DNA from: Rhodanobacter denitrificans
GTDB lineage: Bacteria > Pseudomonadota > Gammaproteobacteria > Xanthomonadales > Rhodanobacteraceae
Direction of reading: 5' to 3'
NCBI GenBank assembly: GCA_003241385.1
Contig: QFPO01000004.1
Coordinates: forward strand, 137,159 to 201,158
Length of the DNA: 64,000 nt
The position numbers and the translations under genes were made by a program. The notes under the pieces are model-generated. The model was not told where the DNA came from and ran no database searches. It worked only from the letters and a program-made list of their open reading frames with translations. Of this stretch, positions 37,076 to 46,785 are shown piece after piece (position 1 is the first letter of the stretch; each line of letters opens with the position of its first letter).

Positions 37076-39391
37076 ATGGCCCGTGCCATTTCGTTTCGTT
37101 TTGCATGGCCACTGCTCGGCCTGCTCGGCATCGGCATCGAAGCCGCGGCCGATCTGCCGCAGCGGATCAACGATACCGGCCTGGACAGCTGCTACACGGC
37201 CGGCGACGGGATCGCCCGGATCGATTGCGACGACCCGGCCTGGCCAGGGCAGGACGCGACCAGCGGCCGCGACAGTGCCGCGCTGAGCGGCACGCTGCCG
37301 AAGATCGGCGCGGGCCGGCTCGGCTTCGATTTCAGCAAGTTGTCGACGAGCGGCGCGGCGCTGCCGCTGGATGCCGCACCGGGCACCGGTCCGGATGACT
37401 GGGCCTGCACGCGCGACAACGTCACCGGTCTGATCTGGGCGATTCACAGCGACGCGGTCGACTGGCTGCAGGCACGCCGTGCGGCCGGTGCCGCCAACGC
37501 CGACGGCGGCCTGTGCGGCCACTACGGCTGGCGGCTGCCGAGCGTGAAGGAGCTGCAGCAACTGGTCGACTACGGCAGTGCCGCGCCGTCGATCGATCCG
37601 GATTTTCTGCCGGCCACGGCCGTGGCGTTCCACTGGACCGCCGAGCGCGCGCCGCGCGAGCGCAGCTGGGTCGTCAATTTCCACGGCGGCCAGGTCAATC
37701 CGCTGGCGCGCGGCAAGACCGCGATGGTGCGCCTGGTGACCGGCGGCGACCGGTTCGGCGCGCTGATCGACAACGGCGACGGCACCGTGACCGACCCGCG
37801 CAGCGGGCTGATGTGGGATCGATGCTCGGTCGGCCAGTTCGGCGGCACGCAGTGTCAGGGCGTGCCTCAGGAAATGACCTGGCAGCAGGCGCTGCAGCGT
37901 GTGCGCACGCTCAACCAGCAGAACTGGCGCGGCCATGCCGACTGGCGGCTGCCCAACGTCAAGGAGCTGGCCAGTCTGGTCCGCCGCGACGGTGCGCAGC
38001 CGGCGATCGATCCGGCCAGATTCCCGAACACGGCCGGCACGGCCTATTGGACGTCGACTTCGAACTGGCACGTGGTGCGCATGGCCTGGGCGGTGTTCTT
38101 CGGCGACGGCAACGTCTTCGCGATGGACAAGACCGCGCTGGCGCGGATGCGGCCGGTACGTACCGCAAGCGCCGCGGCCGAAGGGCTGCCACGCGACGGC
38201 GTGTTCGCCGATGACCTGGAGGCACCGCCGCCGCTGCCGGTCCAGCACAGCTTGCCGGTGCTCTCGATCGCGACCGCCGACGCTGCGCCGATCGGCCGGG
38301 AGGTCTATGTGGATGCCCAGATGACGCTCGAAGGCGGCGGTTTCAGTCACGCCGGCGCGCTGCAGATCCGCGGCCGCGGCAATACGACCTGGGAGTTCGA
38401 GAAGAAGCCTTACCGCATCAAACTCGATCAGAAGATGCCGCTGCTCGGCATGCCCGACAACAGGCACTGGGTGCTGCTGGCCAACCATACCGACAAGACA
38501 ATGCTGCGCAACGAGGTGGCGTTCGAGGCCGGCCGCCGCTTCGGCATGGCCTGGACACCACGCTCGCGCTTCGTCGACGTGCATCTCAACGGCCGCTACG
38601 TCGGTGTCTATCAGCTGACCGAGCACATCCGCATCGACCGCGATCGTGTGAACATTCCGGAACTGGGCCCCGGTGACATCGCAGAACCGGCGATCTCGGG
38701 CGGTTATCTGCTGGAAGCCGACGGTCGACGCGACTGCGCGCCGTGGGTGCAGTTCGACACCAATCGCGTGCCGTTCTGCATCGACAATCCGGACGATGAG
38801 ACGCTGGTGCCGGAACAGTACAACTACATCGTCTACTACGTGCGCAGCACCGAAGCGGCGATCTACGGACCGAACTTCACCGACCCGACCGTCGGCTATG
38901 CGGCGTGGCTCGACACCGCCAGCTTCATCGACTGGTATCTGGTCAACGAGCTGCTCAAGAACCAGGACGCGCGCGACGGCAGCAGCATCTGGAACTTCAA
39001 GGACCGCGGCGGCAAGTTCTCGCGCGGTCCGCTCTGGGATTTCGACATCGCCGCCGGCAATCTCTTTCACGGCGTCAAGAACGATCCGTACGGCTGGTGG
39101 ATCCGTGGCGGCCCGTGGTACGAGCGCCTGTTCGAGGATCCGGCTTTCCAGACGGCGGTGAGGACACGCTGGGACACGCTCAAGGCCACCCAGATCGATA
39201 CGCTGCTCGAGGCGATCGACACGCATCTGGACACCTATGGCACCGCATTCGGCGCGAACTTCGGTCCGTGGCCGATGCTGACCGAGATTCACTGGCCCAA
39301 TGCCGTGGTCGCCGGTTCCTACGAGGGCGAGATCGCTTATCTCCGAGACTGGCTGACCCAGCGCATCGCGTGGATCGATGCCAATCTCTGA
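37076..39391 (+). CDS. Secreted fusion: two DUF1566 domains plus CotH kinase-like domain
   Basis: The protein has 771 residues. A signal peptide (WPLLGLLGIGIEAAA) precedes two DUF1566 (Lcl C-terminal) domains, each with the motifs GLIWA or GLMWD and WRLPxVKEL (about 90-225 and 240-360). A hinge reading DGVFADDLEAPPPLP follows at about 377-391. The rest (about 400-770) is a CotH-type kinase domain, with RGRGNTTWEFEKKPYRIK and the metal-binding RGPLWDFDIAAGN. CotH proteins phosphorylate protein substrates in spore coats; bacterial secreted forms are uncharacterised. GGAGG precedes the ATG. The hinge looks like a former C-terminal LFxDGFE tail. Confidence 0.88.
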   Translation: MARAISFRFAWPLLGLLGIGIEAAADLPQRINDTGLDSCYTAGDGIARIDCDDPAWPGQDATSGRDSAALSGTLPKIGAGRLGFDFSKLSTSGAALPLDAAPGTGPDDWACTRDNVTGLIWAIHSDAVDWLQARRAAGAANADGGLCGHYGWRLPSVKELQQLVDYGSAAPSIDPDFLPATAVAFHWTAERAPRERSWVVNFHGGQVNPLARGKTAMVRLVTGGDRFGALIDNGDGTVTDPRSGLMWDRCSVGQFGGTQCQGVPQEMTWQQALQRVRTLNQQNWRGHADWRLPNVKELASLVRRDGAQPAIDPARFPNTAGTAYWTSTSNWHVVRMAWAVFFGDGNVFAMDKTALARMRPVRTASAAAEGLPRDGVFADDLEAPPPLPVQHSLPVLSIATADAAPIGREVYVDAQMTLEGGGFSHAGALQIRGRGNTTWEFEKKPYRIKLDQKMPLLGMPDNRHWVLLANHTDKTMLRNEVAFEAGRRFGMAWTPRSRFVDVHLNGRYVGVYQLTEHIRIDRDRVNIPELGPGDIAEPAISGGYLLEADGRRDCAPWVQFDTNRVPFCIDNPDDETLVPEQYNYIVYYVRSTEAAIYGPNFTDPTVGYAAWLDTASFIDWYLVNELLKNQDARDGSSIWNFKDRGGKFSRGPLWDFDIAAGNLFHGVKNDPYGWWIRGGPWYERLFEDPAFQTAVRTRWDTLKATQIDTLLEAIDTHLDTYGTAFGANFGPWPMLTEIHWPNAVVAGSYEGEIAYLRDWLTQRIAWIDANL

Positions 39392-39455
39392 GACGCGCCT
39401 GGCGCCGGCGTGATGCGGATGGCGGCGCGGCGACGGACGAGCGAGCGGTCGCACC

Positions 39456-39482
39456 GCCGCCGCCGCAGCGAGCGGCGGCGGC
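39456..39482. terminator. 11-bp stem-loop between convergent genes
   Basis: GCCGCCGCCGC (39456-39466) pairs perfectly with GCGGCGGCGGC (39472-39482) around the loop AGCGA. It lies 64 bp after the CotH fusion gene and just before the end of the minus-strand GNAT gene. It is probably a bidirectional terminator; no T-tract. Confidence 0.5.
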
Positions 39483-39489
39483 CGGCGCC

Positions 39490-40101
39490 TCAGCCGGACG
39501 CGGGCTGCGCGGCCGCCGGCGCAGCGATAGGCCGCACCAGTACGCGATCGGTCAGGCGGTCGGCGCCGACGAAGTAGTCGGCGATGCCGACGTCGGCGAA
39601 TCCGCATTTGGCATAGAACGCGATCGCACGCGCATTGCGCTCCCAGACCTTCAGCCACAGCGTGGCGCCGCCGAAGCGGCCGGCGGCGATCGCGTCGACT
39701 TCGGTCATCAGCCGCTGGCTGATGCCGCGTCCGTGCCACGCGCGGTCGACATAGAGCCGATGCAGTTCGATCGGCGCGCGGCCGGCGACGCACGGCGGCA
39801 CGACCGCGCGCCGGACCTGCGCATAGGCGGCGAGGCGGCCGTCGCACTCGGCGAGCACGGTGACGACGCCGGGATCGGCGAGTTCGGCGGCCTGCTGGCG
39901 CGGTCCGAACGCGGTCGCCAGATGCAGGGCGATGTGCTCGGGCCCGATCCGGCCCGGCATGTCGCTGCCGTAGGTGTCCTCGAACGTGCGCGCTGCGAAC
40001 GCGGCGAGCTCGGCCGCGTCCTCGTGCCGCGCATGGCGCAGACGGCAGGCCGGCAAGGTGGCCGGTTCGGGCGCGGCGATCGTGTCGATCAGGCTATTCA
40101 T
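39490..40101 (-). CDS. GNAT-family N-acetyltransferase
   Basis: The protein has 203 residues. The acetyl-CoA binding motif is LHRLYVDRAWHGRGISQRLM (Q/R-x-x-G-x-G/A type). The fold ends with NARAIAFYAKCGFADVGI. The N-terminus RHEDAAELAAFAARTFEDTYG is typical of the spermine/N-terminal acetylation branch. Substrate unknown. The start is the ATG of MNSLIDTIA; a longer open frame to 42675 lies over the S8 protease gene and is not real. Confidence 0.9.
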   Translation of the reverse strand: MNSLIDTIAAPEPATLPACRLRHARHEDAAELAAFAARTFEDTYGSDMPGRIGPEHIALHLATAFGPRQQAAELADPGVVTVLAECDGRLAAYAQVRRAVVPPCVAGRAPIELHRLYVDRAWHGRGISQRLMTEVDAIAAGRFGGATLWLKVWERNARAIAFYAKCGFADVGIADYFVGADRLTDRVLVRPIAAPAAAQPASG

Positions 40102-40229
40102 GCTCAAGCGCGGGTCCCTCGGCGCGTCGTACAGGCACAGCCTGGACGCGGGCCGGTCACGATGGAAGCGGGCGGGCACGCCGACCGGCCCGCCGCGATG
40201 GCGGGCCGGCGCGTTCGGACAGCGGTCAT

Positions 40230-43200
40230 CTACGGATCGACCGTCAGCGTCACCGGCACGATCAGCGTCGGCTGGTACGGATCGTTGCTGTCGATGCAGA
40301 GGCTGGCCGTGTGCGTCCCGGGCGCGAGCTGGCGCGGATCGAGCCGCAGCGCGACCTGCCGTGCGCTGCTGCCGGGCACCTCGCCCGACGAGGGCGCCAG
40401 CTGCAGCCACGGCGCTGCGCAGTCGATGCCGGTGCCGCCGATGCGGCCTTCGATCGAGAACGCGGTATCGTCGAACGACACACCGATCACGCTGATCGGC
40501 GACCAGGTCGAGACACCGTAGATCACCGGCGAGATCAGCTTGGCGCCGAGATCGGCGCGCGTGGCCTGCAGCCAGCGCCAGTGCGCGGCGGTGCCGGTCA
40601 CCGCATTGGCATAGGTCGGGAACACGCTGAGCCAGTACACGCCGGCCGGTAGATCGACGTCCTGGCCGGCCGCGGCCAGATCGAGCGTGATCGTGCCGTC
40701 CTCGATCGACACGCCAGCGCCGTCGGCCGGCGTCGTATGGGTCCAGATCGCGTTGCCGGGCCGCAACTCCGGATCGCCGGCCGGCGCGCCGCCTTCGTCC
40801 GGATAGATCGCCCAGGTGATCGGCTGGTTGGTCAGTGCCGCCGCCATCGCCAGACCCGGCGTGCGGATCGTGGTCAGGGCGGTGCGGGCGCGCAGACGGA
40901 AATCGTTGGCCGTGTAGACGCCGCCGTTCTGCGTCGTCGAGCGACTCGAGCGGACGCCGGCGGTGCCGCTCGGCACCTGCTCCCAGAGCACGGCGGCGTG
41001 ATGCTCGTGCGTCTGCGCCCAGGTCAGCTCGCCGCTGTCGTGGTTGGCGACGGTCAGCGTCTGGCTGACGATGCCGCCGGACGCCGACGCGCGGGCCGTG
41101 ACCGCCGCCGGCAACGTCGCGATCTGCGGCCGGCCGCTGCCGGCCTGGCGCCCGGCCGCGACGACGGTCAGATGCTGCGGCGGCGCGCGTCCGCCGGTCT
41201 CGGTCAGGATCACGCGGCCGAACGCGAGCGCGCCGTCGGGCGGCGGCGTCGCGGTGATCGCGAGCACCTGGTCGCGACCGGGGCTGGCCGGGTCGAAGCC
41301 GTCGGCGAACAGGCGGTCGGCGACGCCCGTGCCGCCGGCGTCGGCGGCCAGCGAGAACGTCGCCGGCGATACCTGGATCTGCAGTCCGGGCGTCGCCGCC
41401 TCGACGCTGGCGGTCCACTCGCCGGCCGTTTCGAGCGCGCTGCGCAGGCCGCGGACCCAGGTGCAGCTCGGCGCGCAGTCGGTGTCGCGCAGCGACGGCA
41501 GGTTCAGATCGCGCAGATCCAGGCTCGGGTTCGCCGGATCGGCGGCCAGGAAGTGCTCGACGCTCTCGTCGAGCAGCAGGCCGGCGCCGACCGCGGCCGC
41601 GACGTCGATGCGGCCGCTGCCGACCTGATCCCAGGTCCAGCCGTGCGCCCAGGTGTCGTCGACGCCGCTGGCCTTGGCCGTGCTCATCAGGGCGGAGGCG
41701 ATCTCGGGCACACTCCAGTCCGGGCGTACGCTGCGCACCAGCGCGGCGGCGCCGGCGACGTGCGGTGCCGCCATCGAGGTCCCGTCGAGCGTCGCATAGC
41801 CGGGCGGATTGCTCGACGCGGCGAAGATGCGCACGCCGGGCGCGGCGAGATTGGGCTTGGTCAGATCGCGATAGACGCCCGGCGTCGGGCCGCGCAGCGA
41901 GAACACACCGAGCGCGTCGCCCTGCACCGGCGCGACGTCGATGCGCACGTCGGCCTGCGCGGCGACGTGCGCCGCGAGCGCCTCGCCGGCGTCGAGCGTG
42001 ATGCCGTAGGCCGGCACAGGCGGCTGGCCCTGCGTCTGCAGCTCGATCGCGCCCAGCGACGGCGTCGCGCGGATCAGCACCAGCTCGGCGCCGGCCGCGA
42101 ACGCATTGGCGATCTGCGTGGCCGGCGCGCAGCCGGCATTGCGCACCAGCGCGGCGGCGCCGGCGAAGTAGCCGGCCGGGAACGCCGGCAGATCGGCCGG
42201 CGCGCCCTCGAGCCCGGCGCTGCAGCCTTCGAACATCGCCGACTGCGCGTCGTAGTGGCGGATCGGCAGATCGCTGCGCGCGGTCAGGTTCGGCGCGTCG
42301 CTGGTCTTGTAGAGCTGGATGTCGGTCAGGCCGGCCGGTGCCGCGGGATCGGCGACGTCGAGCAGGCCGTCGGCCCAGACGTCGTGCGTGGTCGCGGCCA
42401 CCGTGGTGACCCACGGTCCGAGATGATTGACGCGGCCGACCGGATACGGCTGCGCCGGCGTCGTATTGCCGGCCGAGGCCGCGACGAAGATGCCGTTGGC
42501 GACCAGGTCCAGCTTGACGCGATCCGGATCGTTCCACGGATCGGTGCCGCCGGCGATCGAGAAATTCAGCGCATCGACGTCGCCGTCGAGCAGGATGTTG
42601 TCGAGACTCGCGTAGATGCCCGAGAACGTGCAGCCGAGCCCCGGGCAGGCCTTGTAGGTGCGGATGTGCGCGCACGGCGCAACGCCTGAGACCGCGGGCC
42701 GCTGGCCGTCGGCCGCGACGAAGCTGCCGGCCGCGGTGGCGGCCGTATGCGTGCCGTGACCGACCACGTCGAACGGTTCGGCGCCGTTGCAGCGGCCGTT
42801 CTCGTCGGTGCTGGCGCAGTCGACGTAGCTCAGCAGCTTGGCGCCGAGCCCGTCGGCCGGACAGGTCGGATCGTCGGCGAACGAGGGATGGCCGGGCGTG
42901 ATGCCGGTGTCGATCACCGCCACGACGGTGCCCTCGCCGCGGCTGCCCGGCAGGCCCGGCACGGCGACGCCGTTCCAGACCGCATCGGCATGGATGAAGG
43001 CCGGCGTGCGGAACGTGTCGAGGTATTCCACACCGTCCGGCCGCACGTCGGCGACGCCGGCCAGGCTGCGCACGCGCTCGGCTTCGGCCGGCGTCAGCTG
43101 CGCGGCGATGCCGCTGTGGCTGGCCAGATAGTGATGCGTGACCAGCGGCGTGCGGCCGAGCGCGGCACGCATCGCCTGCGAATGGGCGCGCTGCGCGGTC

Positions 43201-43403
43201 ACCAGTTCGGTACGCGCCTGCTCGAGCGCCGCCGCCGTGCGCAGGGGGGCGCCGCCCGGTCGCGACTCGAACAGGCCGGGCTCGGCATAACGGATCAGAT
43301 AGCTGCGCGGCGCGTCGGCGGCGTCGGCCGCGCGTGCGCTCGTCGTGCCGATCGCGGACAGCACCGCGGCGAAGAGCAGCGTCGTTCGAAGGGTGTCACG
43401 CAC
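40230..43403 (-). CDS. Secreted subtilisin-like (S8) serine protease
   Basis: The protein has 1057 residues. A signal peptide (TTLLFAAVLSAIGTTSARA) precedes an I9-type propeptide (SYLIRYAEPGLF to about 130). The catalytic domain has Asp165 (VAVIDTG), His216 (GHGTHT), oxyanion Asn313 (SAGN) and Ser543 (GTSMAAPH). A PA-like insert fills about 360-480. The C-terminal half is beta-rich and contains the internal string RLFADGFDPASPG, a copy of the terminal signature, before more Ig-like domains. The last 60 residues are an Ig-like module shared with the next protein. GTG start at 43403. Confidence 0.92.
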   Translation of the reverse strand: MRDTLRTTLLFAAVLSAIGTTSARAADAADAPRSYLIRYAEPGLFESRPGGAPLRTAAALEQARTELVTAQRAHSQAMRAALGRTPLVTHHYLASHSGIAAQLTPAEAERVRSLAGVADVRPDGVEYLDTFRTPAFIHADAVWNGVAVPGLPGSRGEGTVVAVIDTGITPGHPSFADDPTCPADGLGAKLLSYVDCASTDENGRCNGAEPFDVVGHGTHTAATAAGSFVAADGQRPAVSGVAPCAHIRTYKACPGLGCTFSGIYASLDNILLDGDVDALNFSIAGGTDPWNDPDRVKLDLVANGIFVAASAGNTTPAQPYPVGRVNHLGPWVTTVAATTHDVWADGLLDVADPAAPAGLTDIQLYKTSDAPNLTARSDLPIRHYDAQSAMFEGCSAGLEGAPADLPAFPAGYFAGAAALVRNAGCAPATQIANAFAAGAELVLIRATPSLGAIELQTQGQPPVPAYGITLDAGEALAAHVAAQADVRIDVAPVQGDALGVFSLRGPTPGVYRDLTKPNLAAPGVRIFAASSNPPGYATLDGTSMAAPHVAGAAALVRSVRPDWSVPEIASALMSTAKASGVDDTWAHGWTWDQVGSGRIDVAAAVGAGLLLDESVEHFLAADPANPSLDLRDLNLPSLRDTDCAPSCTWVRGLRSALETAGEWTASVEAATPGLQIQVSPATFSLAADAGGTGVADRLFADGFDPASPGRDQVLAITATPPPDGALAFGRVILTETGGRAPPQHLTVVAAGRQAGSGRPQIATLPAAVTARASASGGIVSQTLTVANHDSGELTWAQTHEHHAAVLWEQVPSGTAGVRSSRSTTQNGGVYTANDFRLRARTALTTIRTPGLAMAAALTNQPITWAIYPDEGGAPAGDPELRPGNAIWTHTTPADGAGVSIEDGTITLDLAAAGQDVDLPAGVYWLSVFPTYANAVTGTAAHWRWLQATRADLGAKLISPVIYGVSTWSPISVIGVSFDDTAFSIEGRIGGTGIDCAAPWLQLAPSSGEVPGSSARQVALRLDPRQLAPGTHTASLCIDSNDPYQPTLIVPVTLTVDP

Positions 43404-43514
43404 GTGAGGAGTTCCCGATCATGTGGGAGAGAGATGCGGCCCGGAATCGAGCCGCATCGGGATGCCGTATCCGCGGCCCGGAGCGGAGACTGGCGCCTCC
43501 GCTCCGGCCGTCCG

Positions 43515-46490
43515 TCAGTCGCGCGGCGCGGCGCGGCAGGCGCCGGACGTCGCCTCGAAGCCGTCGGCGAACAGCGTGTCCTCGCAGACGTCGAACACGC
43601 GGCCGTAGACCGAGAAGCCGAAGTCGCGCGCGCTGGCGTCGAACTGATCCGGACACTGCGCGAACGTCGACCAGGCCGTGCACGCGGCGCTGAGCTGCCC
43701 GCCCGGATTGCGCCAGACCGCCGGCTGGTGGTGCTGCACCGTGGTCTGCCCCCACAGGCCGAGTACCGGCGAGGAGATGTCGACGTCGGCGAACGACCAC
43801 ACCACCCAGTAGGTCCCGGCATCGAGCACGCACGGCGCGTCGAGCCAGACGCCGATCTGGTTGGCCGGCTGGTCGAGCACGAAGGCCGGCACGCGCGGCG
43901 CCAGGCAGACGATCTCCTCGCCGGGGTGTCCGCTGCCGTCGTCGGCGTGGACGCGCAGGTTCACGTGCGACGGGAACGTGCCGTTGTTGCTGTAGGCGGT
44001 GAAGTTGAAGCCCGAGACGCGCCAGCCTTCGGTGGCGGTCACGACGAAGTCGTCGGCACCCTCGGACGACATGCCGGTCACGACGGCCGGCGCGACCACG
44101 GTGTTGTTGAACGCGCGCAGCGAGGTCTCGGTGACGCTCTGGTCGTACAACACCGCGTCGGAGACGATGAAGCTGACCGGCACCGCGACGTCGGGCTTGC
44201 GCGGATCGGTGCTGTGCACGCAGATCGAGGCTTCGTAGCGGCCCGGCGCGAGGCCGGCGCCGTCGAACGTCACCGTGACCGACTGACCGGGCGCGCCGGC
44301 CGCGATCGATCCGGACGTCGGCGTCGCCGACAGCCACGGCACGTCGCCCGGCGCGGCGCAGCCGACCGACGGCTTGGCCAGCGCGATCGTGCCGACCTGG
44401 GTGCCCGGGAAGCCGCCGGTCGGCGGATAGCTGCCGATCGGCGTGGACAGGCCGCTCAGCGGATCCATGCGGCGCAGCTCGCCGACCGTCACGCCGCTGG
44501 AATTGACGTAGGCGGCCGAGTAGTAGAGGACGCCGGTCTGCGGGTCGAACTCCAGATCCTGGAAGCCGGCCAGCTGCAGGCCGAGCGTCTCGATCGGACG
44601 CGCCTGGCCGGTCAGCTTGTCGATCGCGACGAACATCTGGCCGTAGAGATCGATGCCGTACATCAGGCCGCCCGGCGAGATCGCCAGCGTATGGATCGAG
44701 TACGGCGGATTGAGGCCCGGGCCGGTGATGTCGCCGACCTTGGTCGCGCGGCCGGTGGCGAGGTCGATCGTGTAGAGCTTGGCGAACAGTCCGTCGTTGC
44801 TGTTGATCGCGTAGACCGTGCCGGTCAGCGGGTCCTGGGTCATGCCGCTCCAGGTCCAGCTGTCGCCGCCGGTGATCTGGCCGAGCTGCGTGAACGCGCC
44901 GGTGGCGACGTCGAGCGTGCCGTAGGTGCCCGGCGGATAGGTCCAGCTGTCGTAGACGATCACGTAGAGCTTCGTGAAGTCGTTGCCGATGAACTGGCTG
45001 GCGAAGTACCAGGTGTCGACGTCCGGATTGATGATGCTGAAGGTGCCGGTCGGATCGGCGCCGTCGAAGCCGAGGAAGCCGGCGATCGGGCTGGTGCCGA
45101 AGAACGGCAGGCCGGCGTTCGGCGCCAGCGGCCGGCGGGTCGGCAGCCACGGCAGCCGCACCGCATCGGCGAACGTCGAGGCCAGCGAGCCCGGCGTCGC
45201 TTCCGCGGCCTGGCCGATCGGCGGCGCGATGTAGCGCGGCGTGCGTGGGAAGTGCGCGGTCGTGCCGCCGGGTGCCTCACCGAGGTTCCAGGCCAGATCG
45301 CGTGCGCCGACGTTGTCGATCGACAACGTCCGCGTCACGGTCTCGCCGGGTCCGGCGACCGCCGAGATCGCGGCCGGCGCCACGGCGATTTCAGGAATGC
45401 CCGCGTCGAGGTGGACGGTGTTGCCGGCGGCGGTGCCGCCGACCTCGGGCGAGTAGGTCCAGACGATCGAGCGGCCGGGGGCCAGCGACGGCTCGCGGTA
45501 CGAATACTGCGTGTAGAGACCGGCCGGATCGCCCTGCAGGCCGATCGTCGCGAACGCGCCGTGGTCGGCCTCGTTGCCGAACGCGGTGGCCGCGTACTCG
45601 AAGCGGATCGTGTCGCTGCCTTCCTGGAAGATCACCTGGAAGCGCGCCGTCGTCGTGCTGGCGATGCTGGTGCCCAGATCGTTCCACTGCACGATCAGGC
45701 GCCGGTTAGGCTCGGTGCCGAGCGTCTGCGCGAAGACGCCGCCGGGCGCGCGGTCCAGGTCCGACCACATCGGCGCGATCACGGTCGGCACCAGCACGCG
45801 GCCGAAACCGACCGTCACCGGCAGCGGCTCGTTGTAGGCATAGCCGTAGTCCGGCGTGGAGCCGGCCTGCGGCGACAGGCAGGCCGGATCGTCGAACAGC
45901 AGGACGCCGTCGTTGCTGACGCACAGCGCCGAGGACGTACGTCCGTAGAAGCGCAGCGGGAACGCGCTCGTGTAGGCGGCCAGATCCGGTGCGGCGTCGA
46001 AGCCGATCCGCGTGCCGGTGCCGGCGATGTCGACGAAGCCGGACGCGCCGGTGTCGGCGTAGCTGTAGCTCGGCAGCGAGGCGTAGCCGCGCCAGGTCGC
46101 GGTGCGCTGGGTGTCGCCGACGGCGACGATCGTGCGCACGCGGCGATGGGTCTGGCCCGGCGCCAGCGTGATCGGCTCGTACGACAGGATCGTGCCGTCG
46201 AGGCTGTCCTCGAGCGACTGATGCGTCAGCGTCGTCGTGCCGTTGTTGGTCAGCGTGTAGCACAGCAGCACCTGATCGCCGGTCGTCGCCTCCAGCTCGG
46301 TCGCGGTGCCGCAGGTGTTCGGATTGCCCTGGTACGGCGCGAGCGTCAGCGTCAGTGTCAGATCGCCGCCGGCCGGCGTGGCGGGCGTGGATACGGTGGC
46401 GTGGCTCGCCGGCGGGGCGACCGCCAGCGTCAACGCCAGCACCGGCGCGGCGGCCAGTGCGGCGAAGCGGACAAACGAGAAACGGTTCAT
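43515..46490 (-). CDS. Large secreted multi-domain protein ending LFADGFE plus tail
   Basis: The protein has 991 residues. A signal peptide (ALAAAPVLALTLAVAPPASHA) is followed by several beta-sandwich domains: a DUF11-like segment (QVLLCYTLTNNGTTTLTHQ), a nidogen-like or NHL-type region, a BACON-like Ig module (PWLSATPTSGSIAAG), and a choice-of-anchor domain near the C-terminus (GTYWVVWSFADVD). It ends CEDTLFADGFEATSGACRAAPRD, the signature plus a Cys-containing tail, as in the protein at 21929. Probably a surface or biofilm-matrix protein. It is 111 bp upstream of the S8 protease gene on the same strand and may share its transcript. Confidence 0.85.
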   Translation of the reverse strand: MNRFSFVRFAALAAAPVLALTLAVAPPASHATVSTPATPAGGDLTLTLTLAPYQGNPNTCGTATELEATTGDQVLLCYTLTNNGTTTLTHQSLEDSLDGTILSYEPITLAPGQTHRRVRTIVAVGDTQRTATWRGYASLPSYSYADTGASGFVDIAGTGTRIGFDAAPDLAAYTSAFPLRFYGRTSSALCVSNDGVLLFDDPACLSPQAGSTPDYGYAYNEPLPVTVGFGRVLVPTVIAPMWSDLDRAPGGVFAQTLGTEPNRRLIVQWNDLGTSIASTTTARFQVIFQEGSDTIRFEYAATAFGNEADHGAFATIGLQGDPAGLYTQYSYREPSLAPGRSIVWTYSPEVGGTAAGNTVHLDAGIPEIAVAPAAISAVAGPGETVTRTLSIDNVGARDLAWNLGEAPGGTTAHFPRTPRYIAPPIGQAAEATPGSLASTFADAVRLPWLPTRRPLAPNAGLPFFGTSPIAGFLGFDGADPTGTFSIINPDVDTWYFASQFIGNDFTKLYVIVYDSWTYPPGTYGTLDVATGAFTQLGQITGGDSWTWSGMTQDPLTGTVYAINSNDGLFAKLYTIDLATGRATKVGDITGPGLNPPYSIHTLAISPGGLMYGIDLYGQMFVAIDKLTGQARPIETLGLQLAGFQDLEFDPQTGVLYYSAAYVNSSGVTVGELRRMDPLSGLSTPIGSYPPTGGFPGTQVGTIALAKPSVGCAAPGDVPWLSATPTSGSIAAGAPGQSVTVTFDGAGLAPGRYEASICVHSTDPRKPDVAVPVSFIVSDAVLYDQSVTETSLRAFNNTVVAPAVVTGMSSEGADDFVVTATEGWRVSGFNFTAYSNNGTFPSHVNLRVHADDGSGHPGEEIVCLAPRVPAFVLDQPANQIGVWLDAPCVLDAGTYWVVWSFADVDISSPVLGLWGQTTVQHHQPAVWRNPGGQLSAACTAWSTFAQCPDQFDASARDFGFSVYGRVFDVCEDTLFADGFEATSGACRAAPRD

Positions 46491-46678
46491 GACAACGGTT
46501 CTCCCGGGGAGTCGGTAAGCGGAGTCGGCCGGGCGCTCCCGGCAGCCGGAGGACCCAGCGGCGGCTGTCCGGCCGCCGTCACGCGTCGGGCGCGCGCACC
46601 GCCGCCGCGAACGGCTGCGGCGATCCGGACCGGCTGCGAGATCCGCCCGGTGCGCCCCCTGACTCTCGTGTATGGGCA

Positions 46679-46700
46679 GATAGACGTTTAGCCGCCTATC
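46679..46700. promoter_or_regulatory. GATAG-N12-CTATC inverted repeat before a LysR gene
   Basis: GATAG at 46679-46683 and CTATC at 46696-46700 face each other 86-107 bp upstream of the LysR start. An AT-rich stretch (GTAAAATATTTAAATCC), unusual in this genome, lies closer to the gene at about 46745-46762. The pair could be the autoregulatory site of the LysR protein and the AT stretch part of its promoter. No other gene is seen in 46491-46785. Confidence 0.35.
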
Positions 46701-46785
46701 CGATGTAGCCCTCGTTGCTGCACAATGTCGGCATGATGACGGGATGTAAAATATTTAAATCCTGCCTGCACCATCAGGAAATCCG

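Noticed and set aside
35663..39847. 1394-residue minus-strand open frame
   Set aside because: It overlaps pldA in another frame and the CotH fusion gene on the opposite strand, and shows no family features.
39490..42675. Long extension of the GNAT frame upstream
   Set aside because: Only the last 203 residues resemble a protein family; the rest is the S8 protease gene read in the wrong frame.
42747..46691. 1314-residue plus-strand open frame
   Set aside because: It lies over the S8 protease and the large secreted protein, which have signal peptides, catalytic motifs and domains; the plus-strand text is Arg/Gly/Asp-rich noise.
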